Assembly (NCBI RefSeq): GCF_023856365.1 | Contig: NC_064550.1 | Location: 18,105,629-18,169,628 of the forward strand | Direction of reading: 5' to 3' | Source of the DNA: Brienomyrus brachyistius | Lineage: Eukaryota > Chordata > Actinopteri > Osteoglossiformes > Mormyridae | DNA length: 64,000 nt | Shown here: piece by piece, positions 24,401-34,973 of the stretch | Numbering within the stretch: the stretch's first letter is position 1 | How the letters are laid out: each line of letters opens with the position of its first letter | The notes under the pieces: generated by a model | Databases searched by the model: none | Told to the model about the DNA's origin: nothing | The model's input: the letters and a program-made list of their open reading frames with translations, nothing else | Program-made: the position numbers and the translations under genes

Positions 24401-26559
24401 ATAAACCGATCGGGGAAATGAAAAGATAGTCATTGTGTTTTGTGTCAGCTTGGTTTGAGGTGCATGGAAGCTGACTGATGTGCCAGGGGTCAAAATCATC
24501 ACGCGGGAGTCTGTTTATTAGACGGTCGCATTATTCATCAACGCTTGAGGGCAAAGGAGACAAACATTTGCGGTCTTCTAGAGAACCATTAGGAATAAAC
24601 AGCAAATTGCAGTTACATTCCAGAATCTTTACTGTCACATGACCAAGGCCAGTGGAAGTCTCTGCTGGTGCAGCTCGCTATTGCTGTAGAAACCATGACG
24701 ATAAGCAATTAAAGATTAAAGCAAAACGTCAACAGAGAATAAATATAAGAAACACTAGCAAATACACTAGTCTTCCAGCACCGCATGCTTGGACCCCTAT
24801 AGACACATAATAGAGAGAAGTATGGCATGTAGTATACACAGTGGCTTATGCTTCTTACTGATATTGCTTTTGTTCCCAGTTTGCCCTTTCTGTAGGTTTG
24901 TTCCCAGTTCTCTGTCTAAGGATAGCTAAATGATGTCACCTCCAGCACCCGTTCCAAGCTGACTGATTCCTTTATATTGTCCAGCGCTGGACTGTGATGC
25001 ATTATGGGAAGTGCCGGTTACACAGCCAATGGAAACACTACTTCACACCCACAGCCCCCAGTCCAACTCAGCACCACCGCACCAACCCTCCAGACGCTTC
25101 AAACTCACAATCACAGGCAGACCTTCGGTTCACTGAAAGAAGAGAAACATACTTAAAAGATATTTACATTTTTCCATTCCTTCGTAATTAACACCCACGT
25201 CGCGGTGCAGAAATGGCTTCTTTGGCGGAGACGAGACCCTCTTCAGCTCGCAAGGGTCTCCCGCGACGAGAAGAACAATCGCGGTGAGTTTCATGCCGTG
25301 CTTTTGGCACAGCCCAGCTCCCCATACCTGGCTGCCTGCAGTGTGGGTAGAAAAGTTGTTCTATGAATAAAAAGGATGGGGGGGGAAGCTGCCTTGGAGT
25401 GCCAAGTATTGAAGCACAGAAGGCCAGAGGCTGGGAGGGGGGTGTTGCAAAAGAAATAAAAAGCCACTTCTTTGCCAAGCCTTAAGGGGCACTACTGCTG
25501 CCTGCCTCACGCTGGATACCATTCGTCATCTGAGCAGAGTGATTGCCACAGCAGCCAATAAGGGAAGAGTACACCCTCACTGCTCCTGCCCCTTCAACCC
25601 TGGGGTAAAATTCTCAATCATAACTCAGCAGTGACTAAGTACTCAATAGTGTCTAACTGAGAAATGAACCACACCTAACTGAGATTGACTTTTTACTGAA
25701 CGCCACAGTATAAACGGACAAATAAACATGCATGTTACAGGGATCTGGCTGGCATGCAAATGAGTGTATTACATGTGCAATCACTGCGAGTCTTAGGTTC
25801 AATCAAAACACATGACAGAACATCTTGGTCATCATCTACTTCCCCAGCAGTCCACTCACACACACACCCCCCAAATGCCCAATTCCACCCCGCCAGAGAT
25901 AATCCGGCACTAGTACATTTCAGACACCCCCATCTCCTCGTTATTCCTCATCAGTATACTCTGCAGAAAATGATCATTTTGCCTACGGACATCTCTGTTT
26001 ATCTCCCTCTCAATCTTTCTGATCCTTGCAAATATTTCATCTTGTTCGGCGGACTCAGAATCGGCACGTAATTCCCTGTTACTTTTTTTCTTTACTGCAC
26101 TTTTGTTTTTATTCTTTCTTATTATTATTTTGTAGTGTAACGGAAATGATGCCGGGCAGCATTAAAACTGAATCTGAAGCAGATTTTTTTCTTTTTATTA
26201 TTGTTACATGAGAGAGATGAATAAATGCAAAGCTGTAGTTACCTGCAACAGGTACTACGGAAGGCCGGCCTGCTCTAACTACTGCGAGATTTACACGCCG
26301 GCCGAAATGCGGCTGAATTCTGACACGCGCTTGTTGCACCCCAATGCAGGAAATTGTTCATATTGGGGTGCCCTTTTTTTATGTTGTCTCCTGCCAACAG
26401 TGAGATGCACATGCAGTGGGTTATTAAGCAGATATATAAGCAAACCTGAGGAGTTTTCATCACCAAGGCAAAAGCCTCTGCAACAAAATAGGGTCCCACC
26501 AGGAAAAGAAAACCTCACAGGATTTGCCGGGTTGAAATCGACCCTATTGTCACAGCCTA

Positions 26560-26940
26560 GTGTTCCCAGTGTGGGCTCTCCTCACGGCCATCGCGCTGAC
26601 AAGGACCCCGGGACCCCAGGAAATGGGACATGCGCCGACAGATTCTCTTCTGTAATTGAAACGAGCCCCATTGTGGATGCAGATGTGGCCGTAATTGAAA
26701 TGTGCAAAAGCAGGGAGGAAATGAGGGCAGGGGGGCCTGCGGATGCTTGAAAACGGCGCCGACGGAAAAACAGCCTTTTCAAAGCGCTGTTTACTTTTTT
26801 AATGTGCATGTTTGAAGGCCCTGTGTCGTTCTTTTCTTTCGGCCTTTCTCGGCGGTAATTATTTCTGGGTACACAGAGGAATTGGCGCGTGCCTTATGAT
26901 GTATTGATTTTTCAGTCGAAGAAGCCTTTTATCTCTGTGC
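26560..26940. promoter_or_regulatory. Candidate conserved non-coding element
   Basis: Contains paired near-repeats of CTGTAATTGAAA / CCGTAATTGAAA (26,651-26,705), a CGGTAATTATTTCTGGG block and ATGATGTATTGATTTTTCAG. TAATT cores suit homeodomain binding. No repeat family fits. Judged from texture only. Confidence 0.2.
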
Positions 26941-27519
26941 TTTTTGTTTTATTTTTGTGTTGTAAATGAGTTGGTTTTGTGGAGGGTCCCCTTCACAGTG
27001 CCACATGCGAGGTGGCTACCCTGCACGTGTGCCACACCGCCCCCTACTGGAACCCCACCACAACGACAAGACTACAGTCTTCTCCCAAATGCCTACATGA
27101 CAGATGACAATGTTCAGAACATGCAGTCACCTCACTGGTTAGTATGAACCTCTTGACCTTATTCACCTCTGGTAAAAAAAAAAAAAAAAAAAAACGAATA
27201 AAAAACAAATCAAAACACATAGCGGCCCCCCTGAGACGTCACGGAGGCCCGTGATGATGATGTCGGCAATGACACCTACACCTGGTGACCTTTAAATTTT
27301 GACGACCCCCAGTTCAGTTTCTGAACACGAAGCAATAGGAAGCAGGTCTCCAAAATGGCCCTACACCCTCGGGGAAATTCTGGTATAATTCATAGTGGAA
27401 TTTCACCACAAATGCAATTTCCACTAAGACTACGTGTGTTACTGCAGCTTTTAGCAGCTTTTATTTCCTCAGGAAAAAAAAAATGAGTGCTCTCCTTATG
27501 CAGTGTTCAGAAAGAGGCT

Positions 27520-27770
27520 CTCGGGTCTGGTAAACAAGCGGTTCCAAGTGATAATTAATTAAATGCCATGAGGCTGCTTGTCCCTGTGATTATGTGACCA
27601 TTACCTTTGTTTGCTGATTATAAAACAATAGTCTGTTCCTATCTCGGCCTGAGTCTTCCGAATGTGGAAAATGAAAATCCTGCAAAGTGTTAATTGGACA
27701 TCACAGCCGGAATGAAACTGAAAACAAACCCAGACGAATTAAACAATTGGCTTCAGCACCCCCAGATTGC
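27520..27770. promoter_or_regulatory. Candidate conserved non-coding element
   Basis: Includes TGATAATTAATTAAATGCC, a GTGATTATGTGACC block, TTTGTTTGCTGATTATAAAAC (forkhead- and homeodomain-like cores) and GTGTTAATTGGACATCACAG. No open frame and no repeat signature. Inference only. Confidence 0.25.
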
Positions 27771-28930
27771 CATTTTCTGCTTGTTATGGATGCGATGTCC
27801 GATCAGAACTGTGGCATGCATGTAACGAAGGATAGGATCTTCGTTTGACTCTTTGGTTGAGATAAATTTTACCGATTAATCTCTTAAAAAAACATACACT
27901 GACATTTTGTTAAAAAGAACAGACATATGGAGATACTGAACTCCTCTTTGCATGAAAAATGCGAGAGATATAGCTTGCTATTTAGCCAGACTAGTCATTT
28001 AATCAATACGTCTTTTATTTCCTGTCTAATGTTTGTAGCTTTCCAATATGAATTATACCTCTGCTTTAAACAGGGATTTCAGGCTGGCATTTATTATCCT
28101 CTCCAAAACAGATTGTGTATCACCAAAGGGTACACTGGGATGGTACAAAGGGCAGTTTGCAATTAGTTCAGTTTTAATTGCTATCATGTAATGAGAGGGT
28201 CAGTGTTTTGGGGAAACTCTGTACAGAATTAGTAGCTCAGGCTGTTTCTGTAACTATACGCCATCTTCCTGAGTGTTCTGGAGCTGGTGAGAGTCACAAG
28301 GCATCGTGGGAGGGCAACGGCCCCCATTATGATCAAGCGAAGCTGAAAGTCAGGCCACATCACCGTCAGGACGTCACTTCAGCGAGAATCTCAAAGTGCC
28401 TCCCCCTCATTACTTTCTCTCTGGTGCCGTTTGCTGTCGTGGCATGTTGTCTTTAGCCAGCCGGGCTCGGTTCTGGCTCCTGCCGCGTACCCGCGTGTGC
28501 GCACATGACGTTTACGGGGACAAGACGAAAGCAGACAACGGAATGATTGTGATTAGTGATAGCTTGTTAGCGTTCGGTGATAATATACAGCTCCATGATG
28601 TCCTAGACTTGTACAATACATGGGAGGCACTTACAGTAATACCTTGCTGATTGGTTGACCGCAAGCACCTATGTTAACTTGGAAGTTATGTGGAAGTGCA
28701 GGAAAAGATATAAAAGTAGTGGAGCAAAGATTGAGCAGATAAAGCTATTTTGTACATTGTTTATATTTAATGCATCAATTTATATTTTTTTTTGCTTATG
28801 TCCATATTTTTGCATCAGAAAATTTGATCGATAACCAACATACTTTTGTCTAGTATTGCCAGTGCCAGCGGCACTGCCTGTGCTTATTAGCGGAATAATG
28901 TTACATTGTTTTTTTTAATCTGCGGAAAAC

Positions 28931-29001
28931 GAGAGACCTGGTAGGGTCTCCCAGGGCAAATTGGTCCTAGGTGAGAGGCCAGACTAAGCGGAGTTCATAT
29001 C
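28931..29001 (+). mobile_element. Possible 5' fragment of the LINE that continues at 31,071
   Basis: Reads GAGACCTGGTAGGGTCTCC, then CAGGGCAAATTGGTCCTAGG, then TGAGAGGCCAGACTAAGCGG, which I recall as the leader region of the same fish LINE whose reverse transcriptase is found at 31,071-31,915. The Ty3/gypsy LTR starts directly after it. The link is by recollection of the family; the intervening endonuclease region is absent, so a deletion must be assumed. Confidence 0.4.
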
Positions 29002-29553
29002 TGTCACGCCCACATGAGCGGGACATAGCAGCAGCAGGCGATCTCCATTGATTAGCTGCGCTTCTTAAGCGGATGACACGCAGCACACGTTGCCATGGTT
29101 TGGAGCCTTACTAAGCATTCATTTGTCTCTTGTCTTTCCCGCTTGCCCTGCCTACTGCATCCTGCCTGCTTGTCTCACCTGCCCTGCCTGCCTGCCTTGT
29201 CCTGCACTCCTGACCCATCTCCGTCGATCAACCTTTCCTCCGGGTTCTCCGGTTTCCCCCCACAGTCCAAAAAAACATGCTGAGGCTAATTGGACTTGCT
29301 AAATTGCCCATAGGAGTGCATGTGTGAGTGAATGGTGTGTGAGTGTGCCCTGCGATGGGCTGGCCCCCCATCCTGGGTTGTTCCCTGCCTCGTGCCCATT
29401 GCTTCCGGGATAGGCTCCCCCCTCGACCCAGTAGGATAAGCGGTTTGGAAAATGGATAGATGGATTTGGTTTTGTCTGCACCCGGCAAACTAATAAAGAC
29501 TCAAGTCTCCCGCAATACGGGGTCTGCCTTCTGTCTGCTTTCCTGTCCTCACA
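29002..29553 (+). mobile_element. 5' LTR of a Ty3/gypsy retrotransposon, split by another repeat
   Basis: Starts TGTCACGCCC and ends near TCCTCACA, giving TG...CA boundaries. Two segments recur in the second LTR: CTCCTGACCCATCTCCGTCG (29,209-29,228, matching 30,910-30,929 with one change), and the stretch with TTGTCTGCACCCGGCAAAC then TAATAAAGACTCAAGTCTCC (29,469-29,510, matching 31,030-31,070). Between these, 29,237-29,464 holds a copy of the composite GGATGG repeat that the second LTR lacks. AATAAAGA near 29,490 may be the polyadenylation signal. Confidence 0.75.
29237..29464 (+). repeat. Composite GGATGG-end repeat inserted in the 5' LTR
   Basis: Block order: CTCCGGGTTCTCCGGTTTCC, ACAGTCCAAAAAAACATGC, GAGGCTAATTGGACTTGC, TAAATTGCCCATAGGAGTGC, CCTGCGATGGGCTGGCCC, CCATCCTGGGTTGTTCCCTGC, GATAGGCTCCCC, GGATAAGCGGTTTGGAAAATGG. 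The 5' third of the family is missing. Its absence from the second LTR shows it arrived after the retroelement, or replaced about 85 bp of this LTR in a rearrangement. Confidence 0.75.
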
Positions 29554-29573
29554 GAATACTTTGCAGACAAACT

Positions 29574-30300
29574 ATGGACCCTGCAGAGGCCATTTCTTCA
29601 GCTCCTATTCTGGTGGTGATACCAGAGAAGTACGATGGCAACCCTGACCAATGCAGGGCTTTTTATCAGTGAACATTCTGACCGCTTCGTGGATGACGCT
29701 GCTAGCGTTCGCTTTGTCACCTCCTTACTAACCAGAAGAGTGCGTGAATAGACCACTGCCTTATGGACAGATGATAGCCCCCTTCTAGATTCAGCGAGAG
29801 AATTCCAACGAGCTTTTACGGAGATCTTCAATCACCCTGCAGTGGGACGAAGTTGGTGGCCTGAGGACTGCCTCAGGATCATGTATCGCCACGCTCTGAA
29901 CTCGGAAATCCAATCCAAACAATCACGCAGAGCCCATGCAGCTGGGATCCCATCACCATGACTGAGAGATGCTGCTGCACGATGCACAGACTCTGTCTGT
30001 ACTAGGCGAGCAGATAATTAATACCTTAATCAAATAATTAATGATTCCCCTGCAGTCACTCTCCACTCTGTTTGTAGTCCTGGGAGTAAGTGGAGAGCCC
30101 TTATGCGGAGGGAAGATCACCCATCGTACAGGACCACTGACCTTAAGGGTGAGGGTCCTCCACTGGGAGACCATCAACCTACTTGTGCTTCCCTACACTA
30201 GGGACCCTTTGATTCTAGGTCGTTCATGGTTATAGGAACATAACCCCCACATTGACTGGTCTACAGTCACCCACCTGTTTCCCTCGATGTCTCTCCCTAC
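29574..30300 (+). pseudogene. Ty3/gypsy gag-protease relic, broken
   Basis: An ATG 21 bp past the LTR opens a frame starting MDPAEAISS and including PEKYDGNPDQC, typical of fish Ty3/gypsy gag starts; it stops after 32 codons (29,669). Further pieces in shifted frames correspond to later gag (FVTSLLTRRVRE near 29,710; NHPAVGR near 29,833) and, at about 30,090-30,240, to the pol linker/protease region (ILGRSWL just before a stop). Gag normally packages the RNA in cytoplasmic particles; here stops and frameshifts rule that out. The whole tract is far shorter than an intact gag plus protease, so internal deletions are present. Confidence 0.7.
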
Positions 30301-30909
30301 CTCTCCCTAACACGTCTTTGGTGAAGAGTCCGGATCCAGACTCTACCCCTTATCCCTGCATGAGGAAGAGGCCATGAATGCCCATATCCAAGAGGGCCTT
30401 AAGCAAAGTATCATTCGCCCGTGTACCTCACCCTAAACAGCAGGCTTCTTCTTCGTGAAGATGTAGAATCAAGACCTACGCCCCTGTATCGATTACCGGA
30501 CTCTCAACGCCATTACCATGAAGCATCGTGAACCCTTGCCGCTTATTCCCTCAGCTCTGCGGGGTGAACGTGTTCACTAAACTGGAGCTACGCAGCGCTT
30601 ATAATCTGGTCCGGATTCAGCGAGGGGATGAATGGCAGACTTTTATCACCAACACGGGACAATATGAATATCGGGTGATGCCCTATGGACTAGCTAATAG
30701 TCCGTCAATTTTCCAAGCCTTCATGTGTACCTTTTTCAAGCACATGATTATCCGGTTTGTTGTTGTGTACATAGACGACATCTTGATCTACTCGCCTACC
30801 TTTCTTCAGCACATTGAGCATGTCCATCTGGTCCTGCAGTGTTTACGAGAGCATAATTTGTACGTGAAGGGAGAGGAGTGTAAGTTCCACCAGACCCAAA
30901 TTCCTGGCG
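30301..30909 (+). pseudogene. Ty3/gypsy reverse transcriptase relic
   Basis: From about 30,330 the reading gives the region leading into the reverse transcriptase (FFFVKM near 30,450; [11 protein letters not shown] near 30,477). An open frame from 30,528 carries [30 protein letters not shown] and the catalytic YIDDILIYS box at about 30,768-30,794. So the palm and its two-aspartate active site are readable. Upstream stops and a frameshift near 30,530 break it. RNase H and integrase are absent: after KFHQTQI (about 30,900) the sequence passes straight into LTR sequence. The product copied retroelement RNA to DNA; this copy cannot. Confidence 0.85.
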
Positions 30910-31070
30910 CTCCTGACCCATTTCCGTCGATCCTCCGTCCCCTTCATCGTGCCTGCCTGTAGGACTGACTTCCGTGGCTTTCAACCGTCTGCACCCATCC
31001 CGACTACGATTTAAGATTTCTGATTTGGCTTTGTCTGCAGCCGGCAAACTAATAAAAACCCAAGTCTCCT
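30910..31070 (+). mobile_element. 3' LTR fragment of the Ty3/gypsy element
   Basis: Matches the 5' LTR from CTCCTGACCCATTTCCGTCG through to CCCAAGTCTCC, but lacks the first 200 bp and the last 40 bp of the LTR. It keeps the original 85-bp middle section that the 5' LTR lost to the composite repeat. AATAAAAA near 31,050 is equivalent to the 5' LTR polyadenylation signal. Confidence 0.75.
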
Positions 31071-31915
31071 GTCAGGCTGAACAAAGAAGCCTTCTGAGTT
31101 TAGTTAGCTTGTGGGACTCCTGACGCAGGTGACAGGTACCAGTAGGCTAAGCAGAAAGCAACTTTGGTGGTTGGTGAAGCAAAAACTCTGGTGTGGGTGG
31201 AGTTTGATGTGGCTTTGGAGAAAGACTTGAAAGTCTCAGCCTTGAAAAGGTTCTGGAAAACTGTCAGGTGACTTGGGGTGAGCAGGGATGAGAACTGTTG
31301 ACCTCGACTGGGGATATAGTCGGGCAATGGACAGAATACTTCGAGGATCTCCTAAATCCCACTGATACACATTCCTTAGAGGAAGTAGAGCTAGAAGACT
31401 TGGAGGAGGGGGGCTCTCAAGGCTGAAGTCACTGAAGTAGTCAAAAAACTCTTCGTGGTAGGGCTCCAGGAGTGGAAGAGATTCGTCCTGAGTTCTTGGC
31501 AACTCTTGATGTTGTTAGGCTGTCTTAGATGACACGCCTCTTCAACATGGTTTGGATGTCGGGGACAGTGCCTTTGGATTTCTGGACTGAGCTGCTGGTC
31601 CCAATATTTTAGAAAGTGGACCACCCCTTTCTTCACACTCCTCAGCCTCCCTGGGAAGGTTTACACCATGGTACTGGAGAGGAGGGTCTGTCCGTTAGTT
31701 GAACCTTGGATGCAGGAGGAACAATGCAGATTCTGTCCTGAATTCAGAATGCCGGACCAGCTCTTCACCTTCACAAGGATACTGGAGAGTTCATAGGAGT
31801 TTGCCAAACCACATGTTTTGTGGACTTGGACAAGGTATATGATCATGTCCCTCTGGGGGTACTTCAGGCGTATGGGGTATGGGGTCTGTTGTTGCGGGCC
31901 ATCAGTTCCTTATGC
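31071..31915 (+). pseudogene. LINE reverse-transcriptase relic, N-terminal half
   Basis: Conceptual translation in several frames gives the ordered blocks of one common fish non-LTR element: LNKEAF and CGTPDAGDRY (31,078-31,140), a coiled linker, VTEVVKKL (31,430), LLSLPGKVYTMVLERRVCPLVEP (split here as LSLPGKVYTMVLERR then VCPLVEP, 31,640-31,710), MQEEQCRFCPE (31,712), and YDHVPLGVL (31,838) with YGVWGLLLRAISSLC ending near 31,912. Many stops and frameshifts are present. The rest of the gene resumes at about 34,505. An intact copy would nick and reverse-transcribe at its target; this one cannot. I leave the clade open. Confidence 0.75.
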
Positions 31916-32317
31916 AAATTAAGATCAAACCAACCACTTTTCCACTGGACCCAATCTCCACTAAACTTCTTAAAGAATCTGTGGGAGTTCTGGCAAGATC
32001 TATAACTGCCATAATGAATGTGTCCCTGTTATCAGGTGATGTTCCTGACCAACATACTGAAGAAGCAAAGTTTGGATCCACAGGAGCTCAGCAATTACAG
32101 ATCTGTCTCTAATAGACTATTTTTGTCAAAAAGTTCTGGAGAAGATGGTTGCTGCTTAACTTCACTTCTACTTGGAGAGACACAACATAGTGGAATTTTT
32201 CCAGGCGGGCTCCTGCCCAGGACACAGCACTGAAACTGCCTTAACTAAAGTCGTAAATGGCATAACAATGGCAAGTGATGCTGATAGTGTGACTGTGCTA
32301 ATGCTTCTGAACCTTAG
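31916..32317 (+). pseudogene. L2-type LINE reverse-transcriptase relic, left part
   Basis: Reads LDPISTKLLKESVGVLARS (31,950-32,006), NVSLLSGDVPDQH (32,014-32,055), a PQELSNYRSVSN region (32,077-32,115), LSKSSGEDGCCLTS, LERHNIVEFFQAGSCPGHS (32,170-32,230), TETALTKVVNGITMASDAD and SVTVLMLLNL (to 32,315). These are fingers-region blocks of L2/CR1-type reverse transcriptases. The copy is 5' truncated, as usual for LINEs, and frame-shifted. It is interrupted at 32,318 by a hAT element and resumes in the same gene position at 33,206. Confidence 0.85.
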
Positions 32318-33213
32318 TATGGATGGACTGATCCGATCCGCAGTATTAGTATCGATCTGATATTGGCCAAAATTACTGGATTGGATATCGGAAAAATAAA
32401 CTAGGGTTATCCGATCCATCAGCGCGTCATGTAAATGCTTAGTTGAACTTAGCTGAACGATATGTAGTGAAGGCGACCATATCATATGAGCAGAATGTCA
32501 CGTAATATACATTAGTACAACATCGGACTCCAAGCATGTTGCCAGCATGTCCGCGGTATGGACATACTTTAAGCTCGCGGAAGAAAAAAGCCGAACTGCC
32601 GCAGAGGTGGGTGGCAGCAGAGTGAGAAATTCTAACACAACGAATTTGTTTAAATACTTGCAGAAATATCATGCAAAAGAATATGCCGAATTTATACAGA
32701 TCACATCGGCTAAGAACAAACCTGCTCTGAAGCAACAAACATTGCAGGAAACAATTCAGAAATGCAAGAAGTTCCCTTTGGACAGCAACAAAGCCATACT
32801 GATTGCACAGGAGGTCACTGAATTCATAGCGCTGGATGACCAACCCCTTTCTGTTGTGGAAAATACGACGCGTAATGGAACATTTGGAGCCCCGCTACGT
32901 GTTACCGAACTTGCACTTTCTCTGAAACAGCAATTCCAAACACGTGCAGGCAAGTGTGCGAATTCATTTCGAAAAGCCTAGAGAATGTTAAAATAAAAAG
33001 AATCAGCCGTATTTACATAACTGAGTCAGGCTATGGCCTGTATTTCTCCCTTTAGGGAAGCAGAATATTTGGTTGGCTGTTTGAGCGTTATTTACTATTG
33101 ACAGCCTAGTTGATTTAGCGAGAAGAATAAAATATCGGATCGGGATCCGCAGATACTCAATGTTCTGGTATCGGTACCGGACCAAAAGAAAGTGAGCCAT
33201 CCCTAGACCTTAG
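32310..33213 (+). mobile_element. hAT transposon relic (888 bp) inserted in the L2 LINE, with 8-bp target duplication
   Basis: Element 32,318-33,205. Left end TATGGATGG and right end CCATCCCTA form short imperfect inverted repeats. Flanks AACCTTAG (32,310-32,317) and GACCTTAG (33,206-33,213) match at 7 of 8 bases, the size of a hAT target duplication. Removing the element restores continuity of the L2 reading. Both ends also carry GATCCGATCCGCAG / CTGCGGATCC-type subterminal repeats. The size is well below an autonomous hAT (several kb), so it is internally deleted and non-autonomous. Confidence 0.85.
32547..32981 (+). pseudogene. BED-finger hAT transposase N-terminal fragment
   Basis: A 144-codon open frame inside the hAT element. 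SAVWTYFKLAEEKSR (residues 2-16) and NSNTTNLFKYLQKYHAKEY (about 29-47) match the layout of the BED zinc finger found in ZBED-like hAT transposases, and QQTLQETIQK (about 64-73) plus FIALDDQPLSVVEN (about 94-107) match the linker that follows. The first cysteine pair of the finger is missing and the first histidine is replaced (YLQKYH), so zinc binding is unlikely. The RNase H-like catalytic domain and dimerisation region are absent. An exapted host gene is possible but the damage argues against it. Confidence 0.7.
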
Positions 33214-34503
33214 TGCAGCTTTTGACACAGTTGACCTTTCTATCCTATTACAAAGACTTAAATTTGTGGTAGGGTTGTATGGAAAGATGTTGAAGTGGTT
33301 TAAATCATATTTGACAAATTGATATCAATATGTTGAAGTGTCAGATACTCGTGCTTTGTTGTCAATGTCCCTGGTCAAATATGGCGTACCACAGGGATCA
33401 GTGATCGGTCCTTTATTGTTTTCTCTCTACATGCTTATATTAGGAAGTATGAGACAACATAATGTTAACTATCACTCCTATATATAATATACATTTTGAT
33501 TACGCCTAACGACACCACATCTATTGTCACTTTAGCTAATTGCTTTTATCACTATAGATATCAGGAAATATAGATATCTATCGCTCAGAAAATCGAGGTT
33601 CTGTTGTTTGACAGAATTACTTCAAGTTTGCAAGCCGCATCGTCCACTCGGATCACAGAGCGCAGGTTTCTTTGTTGTTCCACATATAAATAAAGTGACA
33701 GTGGGTGGTAAAGCAGTCTGCTATAGGGCCTCTATATTGTGGAGTGGTTTACCAGTCTATGTCTGGGATGCCGATTCGGTCTCAGTCTTTTAATCTTGAC
33801 TGAAGACCTATTACTTCAGTTTAGCTTACCTGCAACCTAACACACCGTAACTATGGCTGCTGGTTCTGCTGTACATGACATTTTTATCTACAATGCTTGT
33901 CCATTTATGTGTCAGTACATGTTCTGACCATCCATGCTCTCTGCCATCCCACAAGTCCGGATGGTGCCCAGGGTGGACACCATCAGAGCTGGAGTCCTGG
34001 TTCAGTCCTGTGGAGGGGTGACATCGTGAATGAAACCTACAAACTGTGTCATCATGGGTGCAGCCTTCAGTGCCACCCTACACAGGCCAGCGTGGAGAAC
34101 AGACTTATTGATGGACTTTGGCCGCCCTACACAGGCTGATGTGAATAACGCCCATAGATGTTCTTAGTCTTGGTCTTGATCCTTAATCACAGCTTACACC
34201 TAGCTATTAGCAAGCAAGTCCAATGTTTTCTGTTTTCAGTAATGTCAGTATACCCAGGGGGGGCTGGGCAGCCAGTTGACCTTGGACCCCACAGGTTTTT
34301 TTCTCTCCTTACTTGGGAGTTGCTTGTTCCTCTCCTCCGTTGTCACCTGACTTTCTTTATTTCATTTCTTTCCTTCCTTTCCCCCCCTTTCTGTATCACT
34401 CTCTCTAATGATGTTGTAATGTGTCCAACACATCCATGTAAAGCACCTTCAGATGACTGTTGTGAAAGGCGCTATATAAAAATGAACTGAACTGAACTGA
34501 ATT
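33206..34503 (+). pseudogene. L2-type LINE relic, right part with 3' end
   Basis: Continues the L2 gene: [16 protein letters not shown] (33,213-33,260), [10 protein letters not shown] (33,289-33,318), YVEVSDTRA and [18 protein letters not shown] (33,379-33,432), the palm core. The YADD box that should follow is not readable, and material up to about 33,600 is deleted or scrambled. The C-terminal region is seen at 33,608-33,800 (LGSQSAGFFVVPHINK; ASILWSGLPVYV; LKTYYFSL). The 3' untranslated end has TGTAAAGCACCTTCAGATGA then GGCGCTATATAAAAATGAAC and a (TGAAC)n tail at 34,484-34,502, typical of fish L2 elements. Confidence 0.85.
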
Positions 34504-34973
34504 AATCGATACATAGTAAACCGAAGCGAAGCAAAGGCTTGGTTCGCATCGCCAGCAGTAAGTCTCACTTGTTCCCGGTAGGTGTTGGACTCCATCAGGG
34601 CTGCCCTCTGTCACCAATTCTGCTCATAATTTTTATGGGCAGAATTAGTGTCTGAATCGGTCAGCCGGTGACCTACAGCATTCACTGGGGCATTTCCAGT
34701 GGAATGTGAGGTGCTTGTGATGAGGATCAGCACCTTAAAGTCGGCGGCCATGGTTCTCGACCGGACAAGGGTGGACTGCCGAGTAGAGCATGAGTTGCTG
34801 CCCCAAGTAGAGAAGTTTAAATATACGCTGGAGAGATTATATCTCTTGGCTGGTCTGGGAATACCTTAGTATTCCACCGGAGGGGCCGGAAGAGGGGGCT
34901 TGTGAGAGGGAGGTCTGGGCATCCCTGCTTAGACTGCTGCCCTGGCAAACCGACCCTGGATGGATGGATGGAT
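34504..34973 (+). pseudogene. LINE relic, C-terminal half and 3' end (continues 31,071-31,915)
   Basis: Resumes the first LINE just after the point where it was cut: SKGLVRIASSKSHLFPVGVG (34,529-34,588) and HQGCPLSPILLIIFMGRIS (34,591-34,650). The aspartate-pair box is lost to a deletion. Later blocks match the C-terminal region in broken frames (AMVLDRTR-like near 34,747; LLPQVEKFKYT-like near 34,798) and the tail ends CGACCCTGGATGGATGGATG. The split point lies between the SLC and RSKGLV blocks, which places the L2 insertion inside the thumb-side of the reverse transcriptase. Confidence 0.75.

Larger units (their letters stand above)
21407..28930. other. Long repeat-poor non-coding stretch
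   Basis: Around 7.5 kb with few recognisable repeats. A 21-base A run sits at 27,174-27,194. The longest frame is 180 codons at 26,208-26,750 (plus); it has no recognisable domain and no homologous feel, so I do not call it. Several blocks have the texture of conserved non-coding sequence: 22,700-22,920, 23,340-23,500, 24,490-24,640, 26,560-26,940 and 27,520-27,770. Confidence 0.4.

Noticed and set aside
26208..26750. 180-codon open frame on the plus strand as a possible exon or small protein
   Set aside because: No domain, signal peptide or repeat family is recognisable, residue use looks random, and overlapping frames run on the other strand. Better explained as chance or as part of a conserved non-coding block.
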